From: Oscillospiraceae bacterium
Lineage (GTDB): Bacteria; Bacillota; Clostridia; Oscillospirales; Oscillospiraceae
Reading direction: 5' to 3'
Assembly: GCA_020025395.1 (NCBI GenBank)
Contig: JAHHSE010000035.1
Coordinates: 1-11,973 of the forward strand
DNA: 11,973 nucleotides
Position numbers and translations under genes: made by a program. Position 1 is the stretch's first letter. Each line of letters begins with the position of its first letter. Shown one piece after another: positions 1 to 7,259 of this stretch. The notes below the pieces were generated by a model. The model was not told the origin of the DNA. It made no database searches and was given only the letters and a program-made list of their open reading frames with translations.

Positions 1-1538
1 GTAATCTGATACGAGCCTGAATCGGGATTTTCCCAACGGAATTCTCCGATTCCATTTTTCAGCTCTGCCTGGCCAAGTGTCCTTCCGTTTCCCAGGAAGG
101 AGACCGTACCATTAGGAAGCTCCTCATTGACGCCTGTCACTTTTGCACGCAGTGTGATGACATTTTCGGTCGCAAGCGCATCCAGATTGGACGAGACCTC
201 TATCCCCACATTGGCTTTGCCGATGGTAAACTTCTGGGTGTGGTTGGAGGGCAGCTCATATTTTTTTTCATCCCTCCCCCGGATGGCTGCGGAGGCGGTA
301 TAGGTCCCGGCAGCGGTCTGAGCGCCGAAGGAGGAAACCTGGACATCGTCATTCCCCTGCACCCCGGAGAAGGTAACATCCGGCTTCTGAGGGGTGCCAT
401 TATAGGTAAACCTTGTCTGCCCCCATGTGAGGGTCAGGGGATGTCTGGAAATATTCAAATATTTCTCCCAGTACTCCTCTCCCAGGGAAAGGGTGACCAG
501 CGCGTCGATATAACTGCCTGTCTGACCGGTCTTATTCGTTGTAAGCCGCGTACGGTTTCCTGATGGCACCACCCGATAACGGTACATACCAACTGCTTCG
601 GGATCATCCGAATCAGACAGATACACCGCGCTGATCTTGCCGTTGAGGTCAAATTCCGCCCCCCACAGGGTGACAATATGGGCGTATCCCCCCATGGCAT
701 AGCTTACCATGACAATTTTGCCCTCCAGAAGGGCATTCTTAATGTTATTGCTGATGTCGTCATAGGACCAATCGTAGTGACGGCGGGCCAGCGTATGGCG
801 GCCGAAGACATCAAAGAAATATCCGGAGTAGGGGCGCGGCCCGGTTTGCTCCAGTGTCGGTCCGTCATAATCCGGGTCATTGGTGCCGCCATTTTCCTTA
901 TAGAGGTAGCCGTTGATAAAGTTGTCCAGCAGGAGGTCCGACCAGTATCCGTTCCTCCGACCGCCGAATTGGGCAATATAGTGCTGAAAGACCTTGCTGG
1001 AATATTGGCCCTGAAAGGAGTTGAGAAATCCCTCTATCTCCGACTTCTTGGGGTCATCCGGGCGATTGGCGAGATATTGGCGGATATAGTCCTCATTCTG
1101 CTCCAACCACCAGTGCAGGCCATTGGAGGCGGTGGCGGCAAAGCACAGGAACGCATCCGCTCCGCCTGACTTGTTCACATCATACCAGCGATTGCCCGGA
1201 AGATATGGGGCCTCATAGGTGATATAGGTCACGTTCCCATGGGTGCTTTCCTGACGCACAAACGGACTATCGTTGCTCCCCATGGGGGGCGGGTTAATCC
1301 CCTTTACCCAAAGAATGGTTTTCTCCTTCTGATCATCCTGATTGACATAGCTTGTGACAGGATTCCCGTTTCGGGACAGCTCTTCTTTCAGCGCATCCCA
1401 CTCGCTTTGATTGACGCCCGCAATGGTCTGCGCCTCCTCCGCAGGGCCGGCCGCATATGCGGGCAGCCCCCCCAGCTGAAGGGCAAGCGCCAGGGAGAGG
1501 CCGATGCAGATACACCGGGATATGCCTCTAACCTTCAT
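1..1538 (-). CDS. Secreted IdeS/Mac-family (C66) cysteine protease with Ig-like C-terminal domains (partial, 3' end outside window)
   Basis: The frame is open from ATG at 1538 to the window edge: 512 codons with no stop and no frameshift. The start has AGGAGG six bases upstream; an in-frame ATG at 1544 touches the Shine-Dalgarno and is less likely. Residues 1-29 form a signal peptide ending AYA. Residues about 40-365 match the IdeS/Mac fold: WVKGINPP (77-84), WYDVNK (118-123), LCFAATASNGLHWW (131-144), HIVTLWGAEFD (287-297) and YLSDSDD (306-312). By analogy with S. pyogenes IdeS, Lys123, Cys132, His287 and Asp309/Asp311 would be the active site. Residues about 367-440 resemble an MBG/YDG beta domain (TYNGTPQKP, GTYTASA); about 442-512 resemble a bacterial Ig-like repeat. 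Family members cleave immunoglobulin below the hinge; here the substrate is unknown. No anchor is visible because the C-terminus is missing. GC is lower than in neighbours. Family assignment is strong; antibody cleavage is inference. Confidence 0.9.
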   Translation of the reverse strand, partial: MKVRGISRCICIGLSLALALQLGGLPAYAAGPAEEAQTIAGVNQSEWDALKEELSRNGNPVTSYVNQDDQKEKTILWVKGINPPPMGSNDSPFVRQESTHGNVTYITYEAPYLPGNRWYDVNKSGGADAFLCFAATASNGLHWWLEQNEDYIRQYLANRPDDPKKSEIEGFLNSFQGQYSSKVFQHYIAQFGGRRNGYWSDLLLDNFINGYLYKENGGTNDPDYDGPTLEQTGPRPYSGYFFDVFGRHTLARRHYDWSYDDISNNIKNALLEGKIVMVSYAMGGYAHIVTLWGAEFDLNGKISAVYLSDSDDPEAVGMYRYRVVPSGNRTRLTTNKTGQTGSYIDALVTLSLGEEYWEKYLNISRHPLTLTWGQTRFTYNGTPQKPDVTFSGVQGNDDVQVSSFGAQTAAGTYTASAAIRGRDEKKYELPSNHTQKFTIGKANVGIEVSSNLDALATENVITLRAKVTGVNEELPNGTVSFLGNGRTLGQAELKNGIGEFRWENPDSGSYQI

Positions 1539-1677
1539 TGTCATCCTCCTTTTTCTAACTCTGATGACCGAACCGCGAATATACGCTTCAACGAAATGGA
1601 ATACAGGGAAAGGAGCGCGGATGGCCCATTCCGGAAACCAAAAACGGAAATTCAGTCTTTCAGCCGTTTCTTTTTTT

Positions 1678-1686
1678 ATTATAACA
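1678..1686 (-). promoter_or_regulatory. Extended -10 promoter of the IdeS-like protease gene
   Basis: On the minus strand TGT-TATAAT is a perfect -10 with the TGn extension; no convincing -35 is visible, as is usual for extended -10 promoters. Transcription would start near 1670 and give a leader of about 130 bases. That leader contains a weak AAACGG/CCGTTT inverted pair but no recognised riboswitch. The promoter lies downstream of the tRNA terminator, so the protease gene is an independent unit. Confidence 0.65.
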
Positions 1687-1855
1687 CAAATTGCTTTAGA
1701 AAGAAAGACGGAATCCCTTCTTGCATTTCCGGTCACGGGAACCCGCTTTCCCTCCGGGCGCCCCACAGGATCCCCTTGATCGGAAGGCCCATAAGGCGGA
1801 AAAAGCGCCCCATCCTCCGTGCCATGGTTTCAATCCCATACTAGAACAGAGAAAA

Positions 1856-1893
1856 GAACAAGCTCGCTGTCTGAATAAACAGCGAGCTTGTTC
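1856..1893 (-). terminator. Rho-independent terminator of tRNA-Ala
   Basis: A perfect 15-bp stem (GAACAAGCTCGCTGT with its complement) and an 8-base loop are followed on the minus strand by TTTTCTC. It begins two bases after the tRNA CCA end, so it ends the tRNA transcript and insulates the protease gene. Confidence 0.9.
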
Positions 1894-1894
1894 C

Positions 1895-1970
1895 TGGTGG
1901 ACCTGATCGGATTCGAACCGACGACCCCCACAATGCGAATGTGATGCGCTCCCAACTGCGCTACAGGCCC
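1895..1970 (-). tRNA. tRNA-Ala (anticodon CGC)
   Basis: A 76-base cloverleaf including encoded CCA: acceptor GGGCCTG/CAGGTCC, D stem GCGC/GCGC, anticodon stem TCACA/TGTGG with loop TTCGCAT (anticodon CGC, reading GCG), a five-base variable loop, and T arm GTCGG-TTCGAAT-CCGAT. The G3-U70 wobble pair, the main alanine identity element, is present and confirms the anticodon assignment. It is a single-gene unit with its own promoter and terminator. Its 3' end points toward the low-GC protease gene. Confidence 0.95.
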
Positions 1971-1990
1971 AGAGGTCAAATTACCTAGTC

Positions 1991-2019
1991 AGTATAGCAG
2001 ATTTCTCTCCTTTTGTAAA
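1991..2019 (-). promoter_or_regulatory. Promoter of tRNA-Ala
   Basis: On the minus strand TTTACA, a 17-base spacer and TATACT with a TGC extension form a strong sigma-A type promoter, about 15 bases upstream of the expected start and 20 bases from the tRNA 5' end. Confidence 0.85.
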
Positions 2020-2268
2020 GCCCTTTCTCGCCATTTGGAGGGGAATCCTAAGCAGCGGGGGATCGTCCGGGACGGTCCCCCGCTCTGGCCGCTGCAAAAG
2101 GCTTCGCTTTGCTCCCTGATAAACAGGTATCCTTTTCCCCTCCTTGCAGTGTCATCCCCCCGAGCGGTCAACCCTGTCATCCCCTGACTTTCTGCAATTT
2201 TCCCATGTGTTCCGATTTTGAGAGGATGGCCTGGGTCCCATCGTTTCCGGTGGTGTTGGGATGTTCTT
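2020..2268. other. Non-coding gap between feoB and tRNA-Ala, with a GC-rich inverted repeat
   Basis: I see no credible gene here: the small open frames lack a ribosome binding site and family resemblance. The only clear structure is a 9-bp inverted repeat, AGCGGGGGA/TCCCCCGCT, at 2054-2084, with further partial pairing (CGTCC/GGACG) inside. Neither strand has a T-tract after it, so it is not a standard intrinsic terminator. It may end the feoAB transcript by another route or stabilise its 3' end. Confidence 0.6.
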
Positions 2269-4089
2269 CTATCCCCCTCCAAACAGCCGGGCGGCGGTAG
2301 CCACCAGGAAGCAGGCCGCAAAGCCCATCAGGGTGGGGAGCAGAAAGGAGACCGCCGTCCACTTCCAGCTCCTTGTCTCCTTCCGAATGGTGAGGCAGGT
2401 GGTGGAACAGGGCCAGTGAAAGAGGGTGAAAAGAAGGGTGCAGACCGCTGTCACCCAAGTCCAGCCCTGGTCGATCAGCAGGGCACGGAGCGCAGTCAGA
2501 TCCTCCATCTCCACCAGACCCCCTTGAGAGAGATAGGCCATCAGCATAATGGGAACCACGATTTCATTGGCCGGCAGCCCCAGAAGAAAGGCCATCAGAA
2601 TTACACCATCCATCCCGAAGATCCGGGCAAAGGGATCCAGAAACCGGGTGCAGTGAGTCAGGATGGAAAGCCCTCCCACCTCCACATTGGCAAAGACCCA
2701 AATCACCAGCCCCGCCGGGGCCGCCACCGCCACCGCCCGGCCCAGGACGAAGAGGGTTCGGTCCACAATGGACCGAAAAAGCACCTGCCCCACCTTTGGG
2801 ATCCGATAGGGCGGCAGCTCCAGGGCGAAGGAGGATGGAACCCCCTTCAGCAGGGTCATGGACAGGAGCTTGGAGCTCCAAAAGGTAAAAAGCCCCCCCA
2901 GAAAGATGACTCCCGCCAGAAGGAGGGCGGCCCAAAACCCGCTCTTCCCCGCCGGAAGAAAGAACATGGTGAGGATGGCGATGAGGGTTGGGAAACGTCC
3001 GTTGCAGGGGACAAAGTTATTGGTGAGGATGGCGATCAGCCGCTCTCTGGGAGAGTCGATGATCCGACAGCCCACCACTCCGGCGGCGTTGCACCCAAAG
3101 CCGGATGCCATGGTGAGGGCCTGCTTCCCGCAGGCGTGAGCCTTTTGAAAGGCGTGGTCCAGCACAAAGGCCACCCGAGGCAGATAGCCAAAGTCCTCCA
3201 GCAGGGTGAACAGGGGGAAGAAGATGGCCATGGGGGGCAGCATCACCGAGATCACCCAGGTGAGGACCCGATAAGCCCCCTCCACCAGAGCGCCATAGAG
3301 CCATTCCGGGGCATTTAGCCGCCGGAAGAACTGCTCCAGCAAAACCTCACCTCTTGCGAAGAGGTCCGACAATAGATCGGAGGGCAGATTGGCGCCCCGG
3401 ATGGTGATCCAAAAGACCAGTGTCAAAAGCAGGAGCATCAGAGGCAGGCCGGTGACCCTGCTGGTGAGGAGCCGATCCAATCTCCGATCCCGTCGGGCAT
3501 AGTCCTCCCTCTGATAATGGGTCACGGCCCCGGCGATTTCCTCCGCCAGATGGATGGTTTCCTCCACGGTCCGCTTGGGCCGGGTGGACCGGTCCCCTCC
3601 TGAGGCCACGGTGGCGATGACAGCCATCAGGGCCTCCAGCCCTCTTCCCTTTCCCGCTGCCGTGGGGACCACCGGAACCCCCAGCCGTCGGGAAAGCTCC
3701 AGATGATCCACCTGGATTCCCTTGCGCTCTGCCTCATCCATCAGATTGAGGCAGACCACCACCCGGCCCGCAACTTCCATGGTCTGTAAGACCAGATTCA
3801 GATTCCGCTCCAGACAGGTCGCGTCACACACCACCACAGCGGCATCCGGCCGGTCATTTTGAAGAAAATCCCGAGTCACCTCCTCCTCCGCGGAACGGGG
3901 ATTCAGCGAGTAAGTCCCCGGGAGATCCGCCAGTAAATAGGTCCTTCCGTGATAAGTATACCTGCCCTGGGCCAGCTCCACCGTCTTTCCGGGCCAGTTT
4001 CCTGTATGCTGATGTAAGCCGGTCAGTCCGTTGAACACCGTACTCTTTCCCACATTGGGATTTCCCACCAGGGCTATAACCTGTTCCAT
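2269..4089 (-). CDS. feoB: Ferrous iron transporter FeoB
   Basis: A 606-residue GTPase-coupled Fe(II) permease of the cytoplasmic membrane. The start is ATG at 4089, behind a purine-rich GGGAGAGGAGAGA site; the frame stays open further upstream, but that stretch is feoA in another frame. The G domain shows G1 GNPNVGKST (9-17), G2 Thr29 region HTGNWPGKT, G3 DLPG (55-58), G4 NLMD (115-118), and a G5-like PTAAGKG near 142-148. The membrane part begins near residue 215 and contains LEDFGYLPRVAF (297-308), GFGCN (330-334) and PCNGRFP (361-367), matching the conserved Gate and Cys regions of FeoB. Length is normal for shorter clostridial FeoB proteins. It follows feoA by 20 bases, so the two are cotranscribed. 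No feoC is seen downstream and no clear terminator follows. Confidence 0.97.
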   Translation of the reverse strand: MEQVIALVGNPNVGKSTVFNGLTGLHQHTGNWPGKTVELAQGRYTYHGRTYLLADLPGTYSLNPRSAEEEVTRDFLQNDRPDAAVVVCDATCLERNLNLVLQTMEVAGRVVVCLNLMDEAERKGIQVDHLELSRRLGVPVVPTAAGKGRGLEALMAVIATVASGGDRSTRPKRTVEETIHLAEEIAGAVTHYQREDYARRDRRLDRLLTSRVTGLPLMLLLLTLVFWITIRGANLPSDLLSDLFARGEVLLEQFFRRLNAPEWLYGALVEGAYRVLTWVISVMLPPMAIFFPLFTLLEDFGYLPRVAFVLDHAFQKAHACGKQALTMASGFGCNAAGVVGCRIIDSPRERLIAILTNNFVPCNGRFPTLIAILTMFFLPAGKSGFWAALLLAGVIFLGGLFTFWSSKLLSMTLLKGVPSSFALELPPYRIPKVGQVLFRSIVDRTLFVLGRAVAVAAPAGLVIWVFANVEVGGLSILTHCTRFLDPFARIFGMDGVILMAFLLGLPANEIVVPIMLMAYLSQGGLVEMEDLTALRALLIDQGWTWVTAVCTLLFTLFHWPCSTTCLTIRKETRSWKWTAVSFLLPTLMGFAACFLVATAARLFGGG

Positions 4090-4109
4090 TCTCTCCTCTC
4101 CCTTCTCCG

Positions 4110-4376
4110 TTAACTCCGATCCTTCTTGTCCTGCTCCCGGGAGAGGGGACGGATTCTCACCGTGTTGGCATCTTTCCTCCGAAGGGCGAACACCGCGCCC
4201 CGAATCAGATAAGCCGATGGGTCTCCGGCAGGGCTGGCTCCCAGACAGGTCACCCTGGTCCCCGGGATCAGCCCAAGATCCATGAGCCGCCGGCCCATGC
4301 TCTCCTCTCCGCCCACCTGAGTGACGATGGCGGATTCTCCTGCCTTCAGCTCCGCCAGACCCGAATATGTATCCAT
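4110..4376 (-). CDS. feoA: Ferrous iron transport accessory protein FeoA
   Basis: An 88-residue cytosolic SH3-like beta-barrel protein that partners FeoB. The start is ATG at 4376, with GGAGG seven bases upstream. The family signature is clear: GLAELKAGESAIV at the N-terminus, then RRLMDLGLIPGTRV (29-42), and a GAVFALRRKDANTVRI tail (60-75). The C-terminus is rich in charged residues (SREQDKKDRS). It is the first gene of feoAB and lies about 65 bases downstream of the terminator that closes the preceding operon, so its promoter should sit in that gap; I could not identify a convincing promoter or Fur box there. Confidence 0.95.
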   Translation of the reverse strand: MDTYSGLAELKAGESAIVTQVGGEESMGRRLMDLGLIPGTRVTCLGASPAGDPSAYLIRGAVFALRRKDANTVRIRPLSREQDKKDRS

Positions 4377-4442
4377 TGCTGTTCCTCCCTTGTTTTCTGG
4401 GGTCTCCCCCATACCAGCATATGCGGGAGGAGGAAAAGGGAG

Positions 4443-4474
4443 AAAAAAGATCGGCGTCCCCGGAAGGGGACGCC
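4443..4474 (-). terminator. Rho-independent terminator of the glycosyltransferase/ligase operon
   Basis: The minus strand has a 9-bp stem GGCGTCCCC/GGGGACGCC with TTCC loop, followed after GATC by TTTTTT. It starts about 10 bases after the stop of the O-antigen ligase-like gene and separates that operon from feoAB. Confidence 0.93.
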
Positions 4475-4483
4475 GCAGCCTGT

Positions 4484-6007
4484 TTACTTTTCCAGTTTCG
4501 CCAGCTTGACGCAGGCGGCGATGGTCCCAAAGAGGAACCAGAAGAAAAACATATTCCGGGGATAGAACCAGGTGTACTCTGCCACCCCGATGAGCATGAT
4601 CCCGCAGAATCCCCCCACCGCCCCGGCGGTCAGGGTGCGAAGCTCCTTGTTTTTGGCGGAGTAGAAGGCCTTGAGCCCTCCCTTGAGCTGACCGAAGACT
4701 ATGGCCAGATAGGCAAGTCCCCCAAAGATCCCCAGCTCCCCCCACATCTGGAGGTAGTTGTTGTGGGTGTGGATGGGGTGGTTCCCGTCAAACATGGTGG
4801 GATAGGTGGTGAAGGCCTTTTTCATCACATCGCTGCCCAGACCCACGCCCTTGGCCCAGTGGTCGCCCATCAGGTTCCAGGTGGCGTCATAGATGGCAAA
4901 GCGATAGCGGGTGGAGGTGTCCTTCATATTGCCGATGGAGAGAAAGCGGTTATAGATACTCTCTGGCAGAAAGGGGAGGGCCAGTATCCCCGCCGCCAGG
5001 GCAAAGGGGACAATCTTCCAGTTCTGAAGGGCCAGGAAGACAAAAAGGGCCAGAGCCAGCCCCAGCCAGCCGGAGCGGGAATAGGTGTATCCGATGGCGG
5101 CCACGCCGGTCCCCAGGACCAGAAGGGAGAAGAGCCTTCCCCGAAGGGTCTTGGAGGTCAGAAGAAGCGCCAGAACCAGGGGGAGGAGCATCACCAGGAC
5201 CTCGGCGAAGTTGTTGGGGTTGTCAAAGAAGGAGTAGACCCGCCCTGGCATTCCCACATTCACCTTCATATCCTGCTGGGATGCCACCACATCCACTCCG
5301 ATCAGCCCCTGATAACAGCCGTACAGAGAGGCCAGGAAGAGACCGCCGGACATCACGGCCACCCCATACCGAAGCTGCTCCACCCGGTTGGTGGCGCTCA
5401 CCATCAGAAGGACGATGAGGAAGCAGGTGACATGGAAGAAGAAGAACCGGAGGGAGAGCCGGGTGGCCAGAGAGCTTGCCAGGGCAATGGCCACAAAGGC
5501 GAAGAAGAAGATCACATGGGGACTCACCCGGTCCGGCTCCATGCGGAGGGGATGCTTTCCGGAGGCGAAGACAAAAAGGGCGGTGAGGGTCACAGCCCCC
5601 AAAAGACCGTAGACATTGTTCCAAATCTCATGGGGCGCGATGAGCATCCCCAGCATAAAGAGGCCCGTCAGAATGGTGGCGGCTCCCCCCATTCCTCCGA
5701 TGAGACGGCAGAAAAAGCTCCCGTCCCACCATTTTTTTCCCGCCTTATAGATCCATTTCGCCAGAGCGCAGGGAATGTTCAGCAGGAGGGTGAGAAGACC
5801 GCAGGAAACACTTCTGGGCCAGGCCCTTTCCAGCGTCCCCTCTCTCCAAATCAGGGTACAGAGGAGGCTCTCCTCCCCTTTTTTTCGGATCTCCTGTCCC
5901 AGGGCGGCAAACCGGCTGTGAAGCCAGCTTCCCTCCCACAGTCCGGTGAGACCCGTCCAAAAGGCCAGGATCAGGCGGCAGATCAAACTATTTTCCACAA
6001 TGGACAT
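4484..6007 (-). CDS. O-antigen ligase / Wzy-like polytopic membrane protein
   Basis: A 507-residue protein with about a dozen hydrophobic segments from residue 107 on. The start is ATG at 6007, with AGGAGA about six bases upstream. The family pattern (Wzy_C / O-antigen ligase) is seen in RVYSFFDNPNNFAE (255-268), YTYSRSGW (306-313), RYRFAIYDATWNLM (366-379), and the large loop ending HTHNNYLQMWGELG (412-425). Such proteins polymerise lipid-linked glycans or transfer them to an acceptor at the outer face of the membrane. In a Gram-positive the product would be a capsule or wall-linked polysaccharide, not O-antigen. It is 12 bases downstream of a GT4 glycosyltransferase, so they are cotranscribed. 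Odd point: the first 105 residues carry a recurring Ser-x-x-Cys element (S7, S47, S66, S97; S27 degenerate). Exact substrate is unknown. Confidence 0.85.
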   Translation of the reverse strand: MSIVENSLICRLILAFWTGLTGLWEGSWLHSRFAALGQEIRKKGEESLLCTLIWREGTLERAWPRSVSCGLLTLLLNIPCALAKWIYKAGKKWWDGSFFCRLIGGMGGAATILTGLFMLGMLIAPHEIWNNVYGLLGAVTLTALFVFASGKHPLRMEPDRVSPHVIFFFAFVAIALASSLATRLSLRFFFFHVTCFLIVLLMVSATNRVEQLRYGVAVMSGGLFLASLYGCYQGLIGVDVVASQQDMKVNVGMPGRVYSFFDNPNNFAEVLVMLLPLVLALLLTSKTLRGRLFSLLVLGTGVAAIGYTYSRSGWLGLALALFVFLALQNWKIVPFALAAGILALPFLPESIYNRFLSIGNMKDTSTRYRFAIYDATWNLMGDHWAKGVGLGSDVMKKAFTTYPTMFDGNHPIHTHNNYLQMWGELGIFGGLAYLAIVFGQLKGGLKAFYSAKNKELRTLTAGAVGGFCGIMLIGVAEYTWFYPRNMFFFWFLFGTIAACVKLAKLEK

Positions 6008-6019
6008 GGGTGTTCTCCT

Positions 6020-7123
6020 TTACTGGCAGGCGTTTTGATAGACAGAATAGGTGGCGGCGCACATTTTATGAATCTCGAAACGCTCCTCAATGTTCCTTTT
6101 GGCATTGGCTCTGCATCGGTCCAAAAAGGCCCGGTCCTCCAGAAAGCGCTTCATTCCGTCGGAAAGCTCCTCCGGGTCATCGTAGGTCACCAGAAGTCCG
6201 CCCTCCTCCTCCCCCTTGAGGATATCGCTGTTGCCCCCCATATCGGTGATAATGGCGGGCAGACCGGAGGCCATGGCCTCCACGATCAGGAAGGACAGGG
6301 CCTCATGCTGGGAGGCGTTGATGTAGAGGTCCGCTGCCTTATAGAGGTTTTTGATGTCCTTCCGAAAGCCGATGAATCGGACCTCCTCCGGGGTCAGCCC
6401 CAGTTCGGCCGCCAGCTGCTTGCTTTGCTCCAGCAGCTCCCCATCCCCAGCCAGCACCATGGTAAAGGGGGTCTGGGTCTTTTCCTTCAGCCGCTTCAGA
6501 GCCTTGAGAAGGTAAGCGTGGCCCTTGTCCGGGGCGAAGCGGGAGGCGATGAGCATCACAAACCGATCTGCCGGGATGCCCAGCTCCTCTCGAAGGGTGG
6601 AGTCGGAGCGGTCCCCCGCCCAGGCCTCCGGGTCCACGGCGTTGAAGATGACCCGGATCCGGTCCCCCCTCCAGCCGTTGGCCGTCAGCTGTTCCTTTCC
6701 CCTGTTGCACACGGCGATCATCTGATCCTGCCGCCGATCCATCCAGCGGTTGGAGAGCCGGGTGATCCCATCGTTGGCCATGACAAAGTGATTGGTATAG
6801 ACCACCCGGAGCTTTTTGTTGTATGTTTTTGCCAGCAGGGCAATGTAATGCTCCCGCAGGTAGTGGCAGTGGACCAGATCAATGCCCCACTCCGTACAGA
6901 GTCCGGCCAGGGCCTTGGCAGCCCGGCGGTCAAAACGGCTCTTCATGGGAAGCTGCCGGGTGGGCACCCCCATGGCCTCCATCCGCTCCACCAGAAGACC
7001 CGGCTCGTGGTAGGCGAAAAAAGGCTCCACACGCCCGTCGGCGGACAGGTACTTCACCAGGGTCTCCACATAGCGCTCCGTCCCCGCCTTCCCCGCGTGG
7101 TTGAGGAGATACAGGACCTTCAT
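6020..7123 (-). CDS. GT4-family glycosyltransferase
   Basis: A 367-residue GT-B fold retaining glycosyltransferase, probably cytosolic or loosely membrane-bound, using a nucleotide sugar. The start is ATG at 7123 behind an AAGGAGGAGG site. The N-terminal Rossmann half starts MKVLYLLNHAGKAGTERYV, with Gly-rich acceptor-side loop. The donor half shows ASRFAPDKG (193-201; Arg195 and Lys200 would contact the donor phosphates), LAGDGEL (224-230), and the E-x7-E element HEALSFLIVE (Glu274 and Glu282). Length is typical for the family. It is the first gene of an operon whose second gene is an O-antigen ligase-like protein, so it likely adds a sugar to the same lipid-linked glycan. Donor and acceptor cannot be predicted. 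There are no other glycan genes next to it. Confidence 0.9.
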   Translation of the reverse strand: MKVLYLLNHAGKAGTERYVETLVKYLSADGRVEPFFAYHEPGLLVERMEAMGVPTRQLPMKSRFDRRAAKALAGLCTEWGIDLVHCHYLREHYIALLAKTYNKKLRVVYTNHFVMANDGITRLSNRWMDRRQDQMIAVCNRGKEQLTANGWRGDRIRVIFNAVDPEAWAGDRSDSTLREELGIPADRFVMLIASRFAPDKGHAYLLKALKRLKEKTQTPFTMVLAGDGELLEQSKQLAAELGLTPEEVRFIGFRKDIKNLYKAADLYINASQHEALSFLIVEAMASGLPAIITDMGGNSDILKGEEEGGLLVTYDDPEELSDGMKRFLEDRAFLDRCRANAKRNIEERFEIHKMCAATYSVYQNACQ

Positions 7124-7178
7124 AACGGCCTCCTCCTTGTTATCCTTTTCAAATAGACGGGCATCTGCCCGCTCGTAT

Positions 7179-7207
7179 AGTTTACCCCATCCGGGAAACC
7201 TTGTCCA
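7179..7207 (-). promoter_or_regulatory. Putative promoter of the glycosyltransferase operon
   Basis: On the minus strand TGGACA, a 17-base spacer and TAAACT lie about 55 bases upstream of the start codon. The match is 5/6 and 4/6 to sigma-A consensus. A small CGGGC/GCCCG hairpin follows in the leader. Confidence 0.5.
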
Positions 7208-7259
7208 GTTCTAATCCAAAATTCTTCCCATCCTGTGGAAAACTTCCCCGAAAACAGCC

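Noticed and set aside
1989..2321. Minus-strand 110-codon frame after feoB
   Set aside because: Starts inside feoB in another frame, runs into the tRNA promoter, and has no family resemblance.
2218..3318. Long plus-strand open frame opposite feoB
   Set aside because: Antisense to conserved FeoB sequence; composition is low-complexity and there is no ribosome binding site.
4377..4442. Fur box or promoter before feoA
   Set aside because: Only weak TATGCT/TATGGG-like words without a matching -35 and no palindromic Fur-like site that I could support.
4090..4530. N-terminal extension of FeoB to an upstream ATG
   Set aside because: This stretch encodes FeoA in another frame, and the FeoB G1 motif begins nine residues after the ATG at 4089, which has its own ribosome binding site.
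4367..7156. Very long open frame on the plus strand (over 900 codons)
   Set aside because: It lies antisense to the ligase-like and glycosyltransferase genes, both clear family members. Its translation is Gly/Pro/His-rich with no recognisable domain, an artefact of GC-rich codon bias.
7234..7242. DnaA-box-like TGTGGAAAA
   Set aside because: A single copy with a mismatch to the consensus and no cluster or AT-rich unwinding element, so not evidence of an origin.
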